Assembly (NCBI RefSeq): GCF_000426845.1
Contig: NZ_AUGD01000011.1
Span: forward strand, 124,001-188,000
Origin: Bradyrhizobium sp. in8p8
GTDB taxonomy: Bacteria > Pseudomonadota > Alphaproteobacteria > Rhizobiales > Xanthobacteraceae
Direction: 5' to 3'
DNA length: 64,000 nucleotides
A model generated the notes under the pieces. The model searched no databases and was not told where the DNA came from. It saw only the letters and a program-made list of their open reading frames with translations. Below, piece by piece: positions 45,367 through 54,732 of the stretch; position 1 is the stretch's first letter; the number at the start of each line of letters is the position of its first letter. The translations under genes and the position numbers were made by a program.

Positions 45367-45906
45367 ATGACCTTTGACCACGACCTGAAGGCGAGCATCC
45401 GCACCATCCCGGACTATCCGAAGCCGGGCATCATGTTCCGCGACATCACCACGTTGCTTGCGGACGCGCGGGCGTTCCGTCGTGCGGTCGACGAGCTCGT
45501 CAATCCCTGGGCCGGCAACAAGATCGACAAGGTTGCCGGCATAGAGGCCCGCGGCTTTATCCTGGGCGGTGCGGTGGCGCACCAGCTCTCGGGCGGTTTC
45601 GTGCCGATCCGCAAGAAGGGCAAGCTGCCGCACACCACGGTGCGCATTGCCTATTCGCTGGAATACGGCATCGACGAGATGGAGATGCATGTCGATGCGA
45701 TCCAGCCCGGCGAGCGCGTGATCCTGGTCGACGACCTCATCGCCACCGGCGGCACGGCAGAAGGCGCCGTGAAACTGCTGCGCCAGATCGGGGCCAACGT
45801 GGTCGCCGCCTGCTTCATCATCGACCTGCCCGATCTCGGCGGCGCGGCCAAGCTGCGCGCCATGGACGTGCCGGTGCGCACGCTGATGACGTTCGAGGGG
45901 CACTGA
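45367..45906 (+). CDS. apt: Adenine phosphoribosyltransferase
   Basis: The product (179 aa) salvages adenine to AMP with PRPP. It has the FRDITTLLADARAFR block and the PRPP-binding motif ILVDDLIATGGTA. Length and sequence are typical. It lies 13 bases after trpE(G), so it is probably co-transcribed and would share PRPP use with tryptophan synthesis. GAGAGG precedes the ATG. Confidence 0.95.
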   Translation: MTFDHDLKASIRTIPDYPKPGIMFRDITTLLADARAFRRAVDELVNPWAGNKIDKVAGIEARGFILGGAVAHQLSGGFVPIRKKGKLPHTTVRIAYSLEYGIDEMEMHVDAIQPGERVILVDDLIATGGTAEGAVKLLRQIGANVVAACFIIDLPDLGGAAKLRAMDVPVRTLMTFEGH

Positions 45907-45918
45907 GCCGCCAAGCGG

Positions 45919-46251
45919 TCAGATCATCTCGGCCTTCAGCTCGGCCCGCCAGTGCAGCATGCGCTCCTTCAGGAGCGCATTCCTGACATAGGCGCTCTCC
46001 TCATCCTCCAGCCGCTCGCATTCGCCGAACGTCAGGCCCGCCTCGCCGTGCGTGTTCCAGGCGGCCTGAAGGCTGCGGCAGGTGTGGCTGCCCTGGCGCA
46101 GCGAGAACCAGATGCGGTTCTGGATCGTTTCGAGGTTCGGCGCTTGGCCGAGCCAGGTCTCGCTTGAGGCCGGGCAGCGGACGACGAAGATGCCCGCAAC
46201 GGTCTTCCGCTCCTTGTAGGCGGCGATGGCTGCTTTCCGGTCGATGCTCAC
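45919..46251 (-). CDS. GIY-YIG-like small protein with degenerate motif
   Basis: The product (110 aa) carries AGIFVVRC then ETWLGQAPNLETIQNRIWFSLRQG, resembling a GIY-YIG nuclease domain in which GIY is GIF and YIG is replaced by LGQ. The rest of the domain is short, and whether it is catalytic is doubtful. Similar proteins are common in Bradyrhizobium. It is convergent with apt. Confidence 0.55.
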   Translation of the reverse strand: MSIDRKAAIAAYKERKTVAGIFVVRCPASSETWLGQAPNLETIQNRIWFSLRQGSHTCRSLQAAWNTHGEAGLTFGECERLEDEESAYVRNALLKERMLHWRAELKAEMI

Positions 46252-46338
46252 GGAGAAGACCTCGTTGAAGGACGCAATGAGCGTTCTCCATAAGCGCGGT
46301 CTGGCGCGCAGTCAATAATATCCGGGTAAAATTTCTGC

Positions 46339-47007
46339 CTAGGATCGCTGCAGGATCAGGCTGAGCTCTAGCTCGCGGAAGGCCAGATAGTTGCGCCGAA
46401 TCCATTGGTGCAGCTCGGTCGAGGAGTCCTTCTCCTGGCGCAGGTAGCCGGTGAAGGAGAAGTTCAACCGGTCGATATAGGTCTTGAGGAAGCCGGGCAG
46501 CGCGGGCAGGCGGAACAGCCGTCCGCTGGCCATCGCGGGCGGCAGCTCGCCGCGCACGACATATTCGTTGTCCACCGTGATCAGGTTCATTCGCGGGATC
46601 TGCTCGCGCAGCATCCCATGAGCACGGGCGGAGGCGCGGTCGGTGTCGGCGACGAACAGGATCTGTGGCGCGACGTGGCGGCGCGCCGCCTCCTTGAGAA
46701 GGCCGATCTCCTCCGTCATCTTGAAGAACTCGTCGAAGGCGTGGAAGCCGAGGTCGATCACCTTGGCAACGCCGTCATCGAGGATGACGCGGTCCATCAG
46801 CTGCATCTTGCCAAAGGTGTCGATCACGTCGGCGGTCTCGGTCACCTTCGGCAGGTAATCGAGCAGCGACGGCTCCTTCAGATTGACGTCGAAGGCCGCG
46901 ACGTTGCCGTTCTTGAGCAGCAGGAATTCAATGAGAAGCCGCGCCAGCAAGGTCTTGCCGACCTGCGGGCGGGGCGAGCAGATGATGAAGACGGGCGTCG
47001 CGGGCAT
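46339..47007 (-). CDS. ParA/MinD-like P-loop ATPase with atypical Walker A
   Basis: The product (222 aa) has a P-loop reading SPRPQVGKTL (11-20), in which the signature Lys of the KGGxxK motif is missing, and DVNLKEPSLLDYL as the switch I region. ILFVADTDRASAR follows. It appears to be a divergent SIMIBI-class ATPase without N-terminal DNA-binding domain. It lies 60 bases after a second ParA-like gene on the same strand; no parB is near. Function unknown; possibly a partner of the neighbour. Confidence 0.7.
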   Translation of the reverse strand: MPATPVFIICSPRPQVGKTLLARLLIEFLLLKNGNVAAFDVNLKEPSLLDYLPKVTETADVIDTFGKMQLMDRVILDDGVAKVIDLGFHAFDEFFKMTEEIGLLKEAARRHVAPQILFVADTDRASARAHGMLREQIPRMNLITVDNEYVVRGELPPAMASGRLFRLPALPGFLKTYIDRLNFSFTGYLRQEKDSSTELHQWIRRNYLAFRELELSLILQRS

Positions 47008-47067
47008 CGAGAGCTATATCAGGCCAACTCACTGCCCAATCCAGCCGTATCAGCCCGGGCTTCGCAA

Positions 47068-47820
47068 CTATTTTTCGCTGTTGCGGCTCACCGGCTTGGA
47101 GCCGACGATGTCGGTCAGACGGATGCGGTCGAACTCGCTCCAGACATTGGCCAGCCAGTGTCGGACATAGCCGCGCAGCACGAAGGAATAGTTCGCGGCC
47201 TCGTCGTTGATGCCCTTGTTGGCGACGAATTTCAGGAACGGGACCGAGGACACCTCGACCTGCTCGTAGGCCATCTCGTTGAGCTTGGGGATGGTCAGCT
47301 CGGTCGCGTCCTTGATGCGATGGAAATACGAGTTGTAGGTCGCCTGGTCCCACTGGAAGAACTGGGTGTCGTTGATGAAGTTCTTCACCAGGAAATATTT
47401 CGCGCCGGTCATGAAGCCCGCGGTCTCCGCGATCTCCTCCAGCGAGGCGATCGAGGGGCCGAGGATGTGGAACACGGCAAACGTGATCTGGCCGGCCTTG
47501 GCGGCATCGAGGAAGCCGATGTCGCGCAGCGATGCCAGGGCCGGAGAGAGCAGGCCGGCGCGGACATCGATGACGGTCACCGACGGGCTCACCGCATTGA
47601 GCGTGTCGAAAATCTTCATCTGGTCGGCCGTGGTCGTCATGTCGACGATCTCGGTGATGTCGGGGTGGAAGCGCTTCAGAGTTCCGCGCGGCGACTCGGT
47701 GTCGAAGGCGCGCGTCGGAACGTTGTTAGCTGAGAAATAATCGAGCAGGGTGCGCGACACGGTGGTCTTGCCGACCCCGCCCTTGTCCGCGCCCACCACA
47801 ACCACTGCCGGCTTTGCCAT
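47068..47820 (-). CDS. ParA-family ATPase (orphan)
   Basis: The product (250 aa) has a canonical deviant Walker A, KGGVGKTT at 13-20, and switch I as DTESPRGTLKRF. VTVIDVRAGLL corresponds to the Walker B region. The C-terminal part is longer and richer in aromatic residues than in plasmid ParA. Such orphan ParA proteins position protein cargo, as MipZ or PpfA do, but the partner is not seen. It is paired with the atypical ATPase gene downstream. Confidence 0.82.
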   Translation of the reverse strand: MAKPAVVVVGADKGGVGKTTVSRTLLDYFSANNVPTRAFDTESPRGTLKRFHPDITEIVDMTTTADQMKIFDTLNAVSPSVTVIDVRAGLLSPALASLRDIGFLDAAKAGQITFAVFHILGPSIASLEEIAETAGFMTGAKYFLVKNFINDTQFFQWDQATYNSYFHRIKDATELTIPKLNEMAYEQVEVSSVPFLKFVANKGINDEAANYSFVLRGYVRHWLANVWSEFDRIRLTDIVGSKPVSRNSEK

Positions 47821-48015
47821 TGCTGTCCCCTAACGCGCGCCCCCGATCGCGAGGTCGCAATCGGCCGGGCCCAGATCGATGTCCCGAGTCTGCTGTTGGG
47901 CGCGAACATGGCAGAAACAAGGGAGAATTCAATTCCGCAGGCCCAAGTGACGGCAATTCCCGAGGTTTTTCCCGACAGCTGCGCAAGCTCCCGAGTGTAG
48001 CGGCAAATCGCGCCC

Positions 48016-49224
48016 TCAATGGCGGCCCCAAGGCCCCATCGGGTTGCCCGCGGAGGCTCCCGAGGGGCTTGGTGCGGAGACGGGCGGCAACGGACCAGCC
48101 GGGCTGCCGGCGTCGCTCCATGGTCCATGCGGTAGCGCCGGCGGGGCGTCCTCCCCGGGCTGTTCCGTCTCGGGCTGGTTCATCTCTTCGGTGGGGTCCG
48201 GCAGCGGACCGGGATCATGGCCACCGGCAAACTTGACCAGTGCGTCGACCCGGGATTGCACGGACGGGTGGGTCGCGAACAAATCGGCGAAGCCCTCGCG
48301 CGGATTGTCCACGCAGAGCTCCATCACGGCTGACGTCGCGCCGGGCAGTTCGCCGCGATTCTCGATCTTGCGCAGCGCCGAGATCATGGCGTCAGGGTCC
48401 TTCGTCAGCTCGACCGAGCCGGCGTCGGCGAGATATTCGCGCGACCGTGAGAGCGCGAGCTTGACCACCTGGGACAGCAGCCAGGCCACGACGATCAGCA
48501 CGATCGCGACGATGATCACGATCACCGCGCCGCCGCCGGAGCTCTTGCTGTCGCTCGACGACGAGGACGAGCGCGACGACGAGCCCGAGGACCATGAGCC
48601 GCCGGATCCGGAGCTCCAGCTGAAATTCGTGAACAGGCGGAAGAACAATTCACCGAAGAAGCCGACCACGCCCGCGATGATGACGGCGACCACCATGAGC
48701 TGTACGTCGCCGTTCTTGATGTGAGTCAGCTCGTGGCCCAGCACCGCCTCGATCTCCTTGTCGTCCAGCGCATCGAGGAGACCGGTGGTGACGGTGATGG
48801 AATATTGCCGCGGGTTGAGCCCGGTCGCGAACGCGTTCAGCGCCGGGCTCTCCATGATCTTCAGCTTCGGCATGGTGATGCCGCGCGAGATGCAGAGATT
48901 TTCGAGCAGATTGTAGAGCCGCGGCTGTTCCTGTCGGGTGACGCCGTGACCGCCGGTCACGGCATCGATCATCGACTGGTGAAAGAAGTAGGCGATCGCG
49001 ATCCAGGCGATCGCCGCAATGGTCGCGAAAGGCGCGGCCTTGAGCAGGTCGGAAAAGGCGCGGCTCAGATAATACGCGACCGTCCCGTTGCCGTTAATGA
49101 CGACCTCGGCCACCAGGGCGCCGGCATAGACCAGCACGTAGACAAGCGCGAACAAGCCGGCGAGCAGCAGCATCGAACGAAACTTGTTCGAGGCGATGTG
49201 CGTGTAGAGACCATACGCGGCCAT
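48016..49224 (-). CDS. M48 family membrane metallopeptidase
   Basis: The product (402 aa) has membrane helices at about 20-42 and 66-84, then the zinc motif HELTH at 164-168 and a further helix pair near 175-200 and 232-258. The third ligand is in SRSREYLADAGS. Between the helices is a Ser/Gly-rich run of about 30 residues. It differs clearly from HtpX. It is paired with LemA downstream of the LemA gene on the same strand, a common combination in bacteria. A Pro/Gly-rich tail ends it. Confidence 0.9.
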   Translation of the reverse strand: MAAYGLYTHIASNKFRSMLLLAGLFALVYVLVYAGALVAEVVINGNGTVAYYLSRAFSDLLKAAPFATIAAIAWIAIAYFFHQSMIDAVTGGHGVTRQEQPRLYNLLENLCISRGITMPKLKIMESPALNAFATGLNPRQYSITVTTGLLDALDDKEIEAVLGHELTHIKNGDVQLMVVAVIIAGVVGFFGELFFRLFTNFSWSSGSGGSWSSGSSSRSSSSSSDSKSSGGGAVIVIIVAIVLIVVAWLLSQVVKLALSRSREYLADAGSVELTKDPDAMISALRKIENRGELPGATSAVMELCVDNPREGFADLFATHPSVQSRVDALVKFAGGHDPGPLPDPTEEMNQPETEQPGEDAPPALPHGPWSDAGSPAGPLPPVSAPSPSGASAGNPMGPWGRH

Positions 49225-49256
49225 GACGCGATGCCCTGCCGGCCTGTCGGCTCAAT

Positions 49257-49817
49257 TCAGAACTTTACCTGCGGCACCGTCTCGACCTCGGTACGGCTGG
49301 CGCCGAGATCGAAGAAGTCCTTTTTTGTGAAGCCGAACATCCCGGCGAACAGGGCCGCAGGCAGCTGCTGAATGCCGGTGTTGTATTCCTGAACCGCGTT
49401 GTTGAAGAAACGGCGGCTGGCCGCGATCTTGTTCTCGAGGTCGGAGAGCTCGGATGCGAGCTGCTGGAAATTGGCGTTGGCCTTGAGGTCGGGATAAGCC
49501 TCCGAAAGCGCGATCAGCCGGCCCAGCGCGCCGGAGAGCTGGTTCTCGGCCGCGGAGACCTGCGCGGGTCCCTGCGCCGACATCGCCGAATTGCGGGCCT
49601 TGATGACGTCGTCGAGCGTGCCGCGCTCGTGCGAGGCATAGCCTTTCACGGTCTCGACCAGGTTCGGGATCAGGTCGTGGCGTTGCTTGAGCTGCACGTC
49701 GATGTCGGCAAAGGCTTGGCCGACGCGCTGGCTCAGCGCCACCAGGCGATTGTAGGCGCTGAAGGCGAACAGCGCGAGAACGACGAGGACGCCGAGAACG
49801 ATCCAGCCGGTCGACAT
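49257..49817 (-). CDS. lemA: LemA family protein
   Basis: The product (186 aa) has one N-terminal membrane helix (about 5-22) with a long helical domain. The stretch YNRLVALSQRVGQAFADIDVQLKQRHDLIPNLVETVKGY-like and FFNNAVQEYNTGIQ are the LemA signature. LemA proteins usually accompany M48 peptidases and probably shape their function at the membrane. It lies 32 bases upstream of the M48 gene. Confidence 0.95.
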   Translation of the reverse strand: MSTGWIVLGVLVVLALFAFSAYNRLVALSQRVGQAFADIDVQLKQRHDLIPNLVETVKGYASHERGTLDDVIKARNSAMSAQGPAQVSAAENQLSGALGRLIALSEAYPDLKANANFQQLASELSDLENKIAASRRFFNNAVQEYNTGIQQLPAALFAGMFGFTKKDFFDLGASRTEVETVPQVKF

Positions 49818-49958
49818 GGAGGACTCCTGAAGAGGGAAGAAGACGGGCGCTAGGGTAGACCAAATTGGCGCAGGATGAGAGCCCGGCTCAGGGGGACAGA
49901 GGTAAGACTTGGTCGGATATGGGATCGTTCTCGTTCAAGGCAAAAGCCCCGAACGTGG

Positions 49959-50936
49959 TTAACTTTCGGCAATGACGGCATCGCCCCAGCGCCAGCGCCG
50001 GGCACTTGCATAGGCGGCCTTGTCGCGGCGGGGCACCTTCGCGAGCTCCACGCCCGTCTCCGTGCAGAGCTTCGCGGCGATCCCGGCCTTGCCCACATCG
50101 GGCGGCGCCAGCACGCGCGCGGCGCGACTTGCAGGCGGCGTACGGATCAGGGCGACGTAGATGAAGCGCTCGTCCTCGAAGGGCACATCGGCCCCTTTGA
50201 TCTGGCGATGCGCCTGGGAGCGCGGCAGGCGCTGCGAGAAATGGCACCAATCGGGCGCGTTGAGCGGGCAGGGCCTTTCGTGCGGGCAGGGCGCGGCGAC
50301 GTGCGCGCCTGCTGCGATCAGTTGCTGGCGCAGGGCAAGGAGGCGGGCATAGCCGGCGGGCGTGCCGGGCTCGATCACGACCAGCGCGTGGCGCGCCTTG
50401 GCCCACATGGCATCTGTGAGCTTGCGCTGATCGGCCTCGCTGAGCTCGCCCATGACGTAGCTGGCGATGACGAGATCGGCCTGTGAGACCTCGGCGAGGT
50501 TACCGCTGGCATCACCCGGCACATAGCGGCACTCCGCGAGGCGCGAGCTGTCGCGGGCCAGATCAAGCGCCAGGCGGCTCAGCGTGGCGTTGGCGTCGAG
50601 CAGGGTGAAGTCGTGTAGCGATGGAAATGCTTCCGCGGCAGCCCAGCTCGCGGTGCCTGGGCCCGCGCCGACGTCGAGCAGCGTCTCCGGGGCGAGATCG
50701 AGCACTATCTCCGCCAGCGCATTGAGGCTCGCAGCCACCGCGGCATAGGTTGCCGGCATGCGCGCGAGTGCATAGGCGAGGGCATCGGCTTCCGACTTGA
50801 TCGTGCCGGAGCCGCGACCAGCGCGATAGGTGGTCGAGATTTTCTGCGACCGCTGCGCAGCGTCGCTCCGCGAGAAGCCCTCAAGCTTGCGATCGAGGGC
50901 AGCCTTCAACTCGGCGGGGAGGGTGGGGGCGATCAT
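49959..50936 (-). CDS. Rsm22-type SAM-dependent methyltransferase of the small ribosomal subunit
   Basis: The product (325 aa) has an SAM-binding motif DVGAGPGT (88-95) and a Cys-rich insertion with Cys 217, 223 and 231 (CPHERPCPL, DWCHFSQRLPR), which in the mitochondrial homologue METTL17 contributes to a [4Fe-4S] site. Rsm22 proteins associate with small-subunit rRNA and ribosome assembly. ATG 50936 is preceded by GAGG at good spacing; a GTG lies 12 bases upstream. It follows smc on the same strand. Confidence 0.85.
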   Translation of the reverse strand: MIAPTLPAELKAALDRKLEGFSRSDAAQRSQKISTTYRAGRGSGTIKSEADALAYALARMPATYAAVAASLNALAEIVLDLAPETLLDVGAGPGTASWAAAEAFPSLHDFTLLDANATLSRLALDLARDSSRLAECRYVPGDASGNLAEVSQADLVIASYVMGELSEADQRKLTDAMWAKARHALVVIEPGTPAGYARLLALRQQLIAAGAHVAAPCPHERPCPLNAPDWCHFSQRLPRSQAHRQIKGADVPFEDERFIYVALIRTPPASRAARVLAPPDVGKAGIAAKLCTETGVELAKVPRRDKAAYASARRWRWGDAVIAES

Positions 50937-50948
50937 CGACAACCTCAC

Positions 50949-51041
50949 GTCATCCCGGAGCGCGCGCAGGGCGAATCCGGAATCTGGAGGTTATAGCGCG
51001 AGATTCCGGGCTCGATGCTGCGCATGGCCCCGGAATGACGG
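50949..51041. repeat. Dispersed palindromic intergenic element, copy 3
   Basis: Bases 51002-51041 nearly match 12131-12168, and the left end (cgtcatcccggagcgcgcgc) matches the copies at 12066 and 42021. The ends are imperfect inverted copies. It occupies almost all of the gap between the smc 3' end and the Rsm22-type gene start. Confidence 0.75.
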
Positions 51042-51050
51042 CTGAAAATC

Positions 51051-54000
51051 TCACGCCACGTTCTGGTCGAGGATGTCCACCGCCTCGGCGAGGCTCACCG
51101 ACACCAGCTGCGACACGCCGCGCTCGGCCATGGTGACGCCGAACAGACGGTTCATCCGCGCCATCGTGATCGGGTTGTGCGTGATGATGATGAAGCGCGT
51201 GTCGGTCGAGCCCGTCATTTCGTGCAGCAGGTTGCAGTAGCGCTCGACGTTGTGGTCGTCGAGCGGTGCGTCGACTTCGTCCAGCACGCAGATCGGCGAG
51301 GGGTTGGTGAGGAACACCGCGAAGATCAGTGCCATCGCGGTCAGGGCCTGCTCACCGCCCGAGAGCAGCGACAACGTCTGCGGCTTCTTGCCGGGCGGCT
51401 TGGCGATGATCTCGAGACCGGCCTCGAGCGGGTCGTCGCTCTCGATCAGGTGCAGCGCGGCCTCGCCGCCGCCGAACAGCTCGACGAACAGGCGCTTGAA
51501 GTGGTTGTTGACGACCTCGAACGAGGTCAGGAGCCGCTCGCGCGCTTCCTTGTTGAGGCTCTGGATGCCCTGGCGCAGCCGCTTGATGGCTTCGACGAGG
51601 TCGTCCCGCTCGGTGACGAGACCGTTGTGCTGGGTCTCGACCTCGCGCAGCTCTTCCTCGGCGCGCAGGTTCACCGCGCCGAGGCGCTCGCGGTCGCGGC
51701 GCATCTTTTCGAGGTCTTCCTCGATATCGTGCAGCGGCGGCAGCTCCGCGCCGGGCTCGATCTCGGCGAGGCCGGCGACGGCCTGCGGCTCGACTTCCAG
51801 CATGTCGCGGATCTCGCGCTCAATATCCTCGAGCCGGCGGCGAGCGCCTTCCATGCGCTCCTCGGCGCGGGCGGTGGCCTCACGGGCGCTGGAGAGCGCC
51901 TCGAGCGTCAGCTTCGCGACGCGATCGGTCTCCGCCATCGCGCTTTCCGCGGTGGCGAGCGCGTCGGCGGCCATGCGACGGTCGTTCTCGGCGTACTCGA
52001 TCTCGGTGATCAGCGCGCTGCGCTTTTCGGCAAACACGGCCGGCGCGTTTTCCAGTTCGCTGCGCTCGATCGTGAGTTCGGCGATGCGGGCCTGGATGGT
52101 GTCGATGTGGGAGGCCGCGCTCTCCTTGCGGTTCTGCCATTCGGTGCGCTCGGCGAGGATCGCCTGCACGCGGCGGTCGGCGAGCTCGGCTTCGCGCGCC
52201 AGCGCCTGCGCCTCGGCGCGGACCTGGGCCGCCATGCGACGATGGCCCTCAATGTCGCTGCGCACGGCGGCGAGACGGGTCTCGGTGTCCTCGCTCGACG
52301 GCAGCTCCCCGATGCCCGCCTGGGCGTATTCGTAGGCGGCTTCGGCTTCGGCGCGGTCGGCGGCGAGACGGCTGTGTGCTTCCGACAGCGTCGCCTTGCG
52401 CGCGGCGTGGCGGCTGATCTCGCGCTCGGCATTGGCGTGGCGCTCGCGCGCGACGTTGAGCTCGCGCTGCGCGGCGCGCCAGGCTTCGCGGCTGGCGCCT
52501 TCGGTGCTGGCGGCCATCTGCAGCTCGGACTCGGCGTTTTCCAGCGCCTGGCGCTTGATCTGCGCGTCGATGCGGGCCTGCTCCAGCTCGTTCTCGATGT
52601 CGACGAGGCGGGCGCGCTCGGCCAGGCGGCGGGCCGCGCCGGTGGGGGCGTGGGCGGCGGCAACGAAGCCGTCCCAGCGCCAGACGTCGCCCTCGGGCGA
52701 GACCAGCCGCTGGCCCGTCTTGAGCTGCGAGACCAGCTCGGCACCGCGCTCACGCGGCACCACGCCGATCTGGGCGAGGCGGCGCGCCAGTTCGGCCGGC
52801 GCCTGCACGTGGTTGGCGAGCGGCACGGCGCCCTCGGGCAGTTCCGGATCGCCTTCCGTGTGGCCGACATTGGTCCAGCGCATCGGCGCCGACGGATCGA
52901 TCGGTGCATCGAGATCGTCGCCGAGCGCGGCGCCGATGGCCTTTTCAAAGCCCTTGTCGACGGTGATGCCGTCGATAATCGGCGGCCAAAGATTCTTGGT
53001 CTCGCCGTTGACGATCTTGGAGATGGTGCGCGCCTCGGTCTCGAGCCGCTGTACGCGCTTGTCGGCTTCGACCAGCGGCGAGCGCGAGGATTCCAGGGTC
53101 TGGCGGGCGGCAACGTGCGCTGCTTCGCTCGCTTGCGCCGCGGCTTCGGAAGCTGCCAGCGTCTCTTCCGCGGTCTCGACCAGAGCGGTCAGCTCGTCGA
53201 GATCGCCAAAGCCGCCAGTCGCCTCAGCGAGCTTCTGCTCTTCCGCTGCGACGTTCGCGATCTCCTGGTCGAGCCGGGCGAGCTTGTCGCGATGGGTGCG
53301 GACGTTGGCTTCGAGCTGGTTGCGCTTCGCCGTGAGGTCAGCGAGCGCGGTGGTGAGTTCGGCGAACTGCTGCTCGGTCTCGGTCAGCACCGCCTCGGCT
53401 TCGGCAACGCGCTCGTCGACGCCCGAGCGCTTCTCGACGCGCGACTTGATCTCTTCCTTCAGCTCGGCGTCCTCGGTGTCGAGCCGCTGCAGCGCGACGT
53501 CGGCGTCCATGGTCTGCTGCTGGGCCCGCGAGATGTCACCCTCGAACTGGGCGAGGCGGCGCTCGAGCTCGGCGACGCGCTCCTTGGCGCGCTCTTCCTC
53601 GCGGTCGAGCTGCTCGCGCGCATTGGTCAGGCGCTGGAGCCCCGCCGCGGCGCGCGCTTCGGCATCGCGCAGCGCCGGCATTTCTGCGGCGCGGATGGCC
53701 TGGATGCGGGCGGCTTCGGCCTGGTGCTGGGTGCGCTCGGCCATTTCGCGCACCGCGAGGTCGTGGGTCTGAGCGGATTCGTTGACGTCGGCATGCGCGC
53801 CGATCCAGCGCAGATGATACAGCGTGGCCTCGGCCTTGCGGACCTTGGCCGCGACCTCGCGATAGCGCACCGCCTGGCGGGCCTGCTTCTTCAGGCCTTC
53901 CATCTGGCCGGAGAGCTGGCCGATCACGTCCTCGACGCGGGTGAGGTTGGTTTCGGCGGCCTTGAGCCGCAACTCGGCCTCGTGGCGGCGGGCATGCAGG

Positions 54001-54515
54001 CCGGCGACGCCGGCGGCGTCTTCCAGCACGCGGCGGCGCTGCTCGGGCTTGGCCTGGATGATCTCGCCGATCTTGCCCTGGTGGACGAGGGCCGGCGAAC
54101 GCGCGCCGGTGGCGGCATCGGCAAACAGGATCTGCACGTCCCGGGCACGCACGTCGCGGCCGTTGATGCGATAGACCGAGCCGGCCTCGCGCTCGATGCG
54201 GCGGGAGATTTCAAGGATCTGGCTGTCGTTCACCGCCGCCGGCGCAGTGCGATCGGCATTGTCGATCGTCATCGTCACTTCGGCGTGGTTGCGCGCCGGA
54301 CGGTTGCCGGAGCCGGCGAAGATCACCGCGTCCATGTCGGCCGCGCGCAGCGACTTGTACGAGGTCTCACCCATCGCCCAGCGCAGCGCTTCGACGAGAT
54401 TGGACTTGCCGCATCCGTTGGGACCGACCACGCCGGTCAGGCCGGGCTCGATGACGAAGTCCGTGGGCTCAACGAAGGACTTGAAGCCGTGAAGGCGCAG
54501 GCGGGTGATTTTCAT
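51051..54515 (-). CDS. smc: Chromosome segregation protein SMC
   Basis: The product (1154 aa) is an SMC ATPase that organises chromosomal DNA as a dimer. The Walker A GPNGCGKS is at residues 31-38, the ABC signature LSGGEQALTAMALIF and Walker B CVLDEVDAPLDD are in the last 100 residues, and two long coiled-coil arms flank a hinge near 510-640. The length is typical. ATG 54515 is chosen over a GTG two codons earlier. It lies 3' of the dsbA-like gene, both on the minus strand. A large plus-strand open frame is only its mirror. Confidence 0.95.
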   Translation of the reverse strand: MKITRLRLHGFKSFVEPTDFVIEPGLTGVVGPNGCGKSNLVEALRWAMGETSYKSLRAADMDAVIFAGSGNRPARNHAEVTMTIDNADRTAPAAVNDSQILEISRRIEREAGSVYRINGRDVRARDVQILFADAATGARSPALVHQGKIGEIIQAKPEQRRRVLEDAAGVAGLHARRHEAELRLKAAETNLTRVEDVIGQLSGQMEGLKKQARQAVRYREVAAKVRKAEATLYHLRWIGAHADVNESAQTHDLAVREMAERTQHQAEAARIQAIRAAEMPALRDAEARAAAGLQRLTNAREQLDREEERAKERVAELERRLAQFEGDISRAQQQTMDADVALQRLDTEDAELKEEIKSRVEKRSGVDERVAEAEAVLTETEQQFAELTTALADLTAKRNQLEANVRTHRDKLARLDQEIANVAAEEQKLAEATGGFGDLDELTALVETAEETLAASEAAAQASEAAHVAARQTLESSRSPLVEADKRVQRLETEARTISKIVNGETKNLWPPIIDGITVDKGFEKAIGAALGDDLDAPIDPSAPMRWTNVGHTEGDPELPEGAVPLANHVQAPAELARRLAQIGVVPRERGAELVSQLKTGQRLVSPEGDVWRWDGFVAAAHAPTGAARRLAERARLVDIENELEQARIDAQIKRQALENAESELQMAASTEGASREAWRAAQRELNVARERHANAEREISRHAARKATLSEAHSRLAADRAEAEAAYEYAQAGIGELPSSEDTETRLAAVRSDIEGHRRMAAQVRAEAQALAREAELADRRVQAILAERTEWQNRKESAASHIDTIQARIAELTIERSELENAPAVFAEKRSALITEIEYAENDRRMAADALATAESAMAETDRVAKLTLEALSSAREATARAEERMEGARRRLEDIEREIRDMLEVEPQAVAGLAEIEPGAELPPLHDIEEDLEKMRRDRERLGAVNLRAEEELREVETQHNGLVTERDDLVEAIKRLRQGIQSLNKEARERLLTSFEVVNNHFKRLFVELFGGGEAALHLIESDDPLEAGLEIIAKPPGKKPQTLSLLSGGEQALTAMALIFAVFLTNPSPICVLDEVDAPLDDHNVERYCNLLHEMTGSTDTRFIIITHNPITMARMNRLFGVTMAERGVSQLVSVSLAEAVDILDQNVA

Positions 54516-54732
54516 AAGCACGCATCTCTGTTGGCAGGCACGAATCCCCCTGCCTGGACAATACCATGGAAGGCAATGTCGCTGTCTGGGTGAGTCGCGC
54601 GAGGCGGCTCATGCGGCTGGACAATGGCCGTGGTGCGCCGCAAGGGCAACCAGCGAAAGCCGCTTTTCCCAAGGGATTTGTGCCGGGAAAGATACGGCTT
54701 TCGAGATGCGAATCAGGATTGCCGCGTGCGAA

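Noticed and set aside
46405..47733. 442-codon plus-strand frame opposite the two ParA-like genes
   Set aside because: Spans two real genes and their gap and has no motif.
48541..48620. Ser/Gly-rich repetitive stretch in the M48 gene, considered as frameshift or slippage
   Set aside because: The frame is continuous and such linkers between membrane helices are common in this family.
51177..54593. Large plus-strand open frame of 1138 codons opposite smc
   Set aside because: It is the mirror of smc caused by high third-position GC; its translation has no family features, while smc shows all ATPase motifs.
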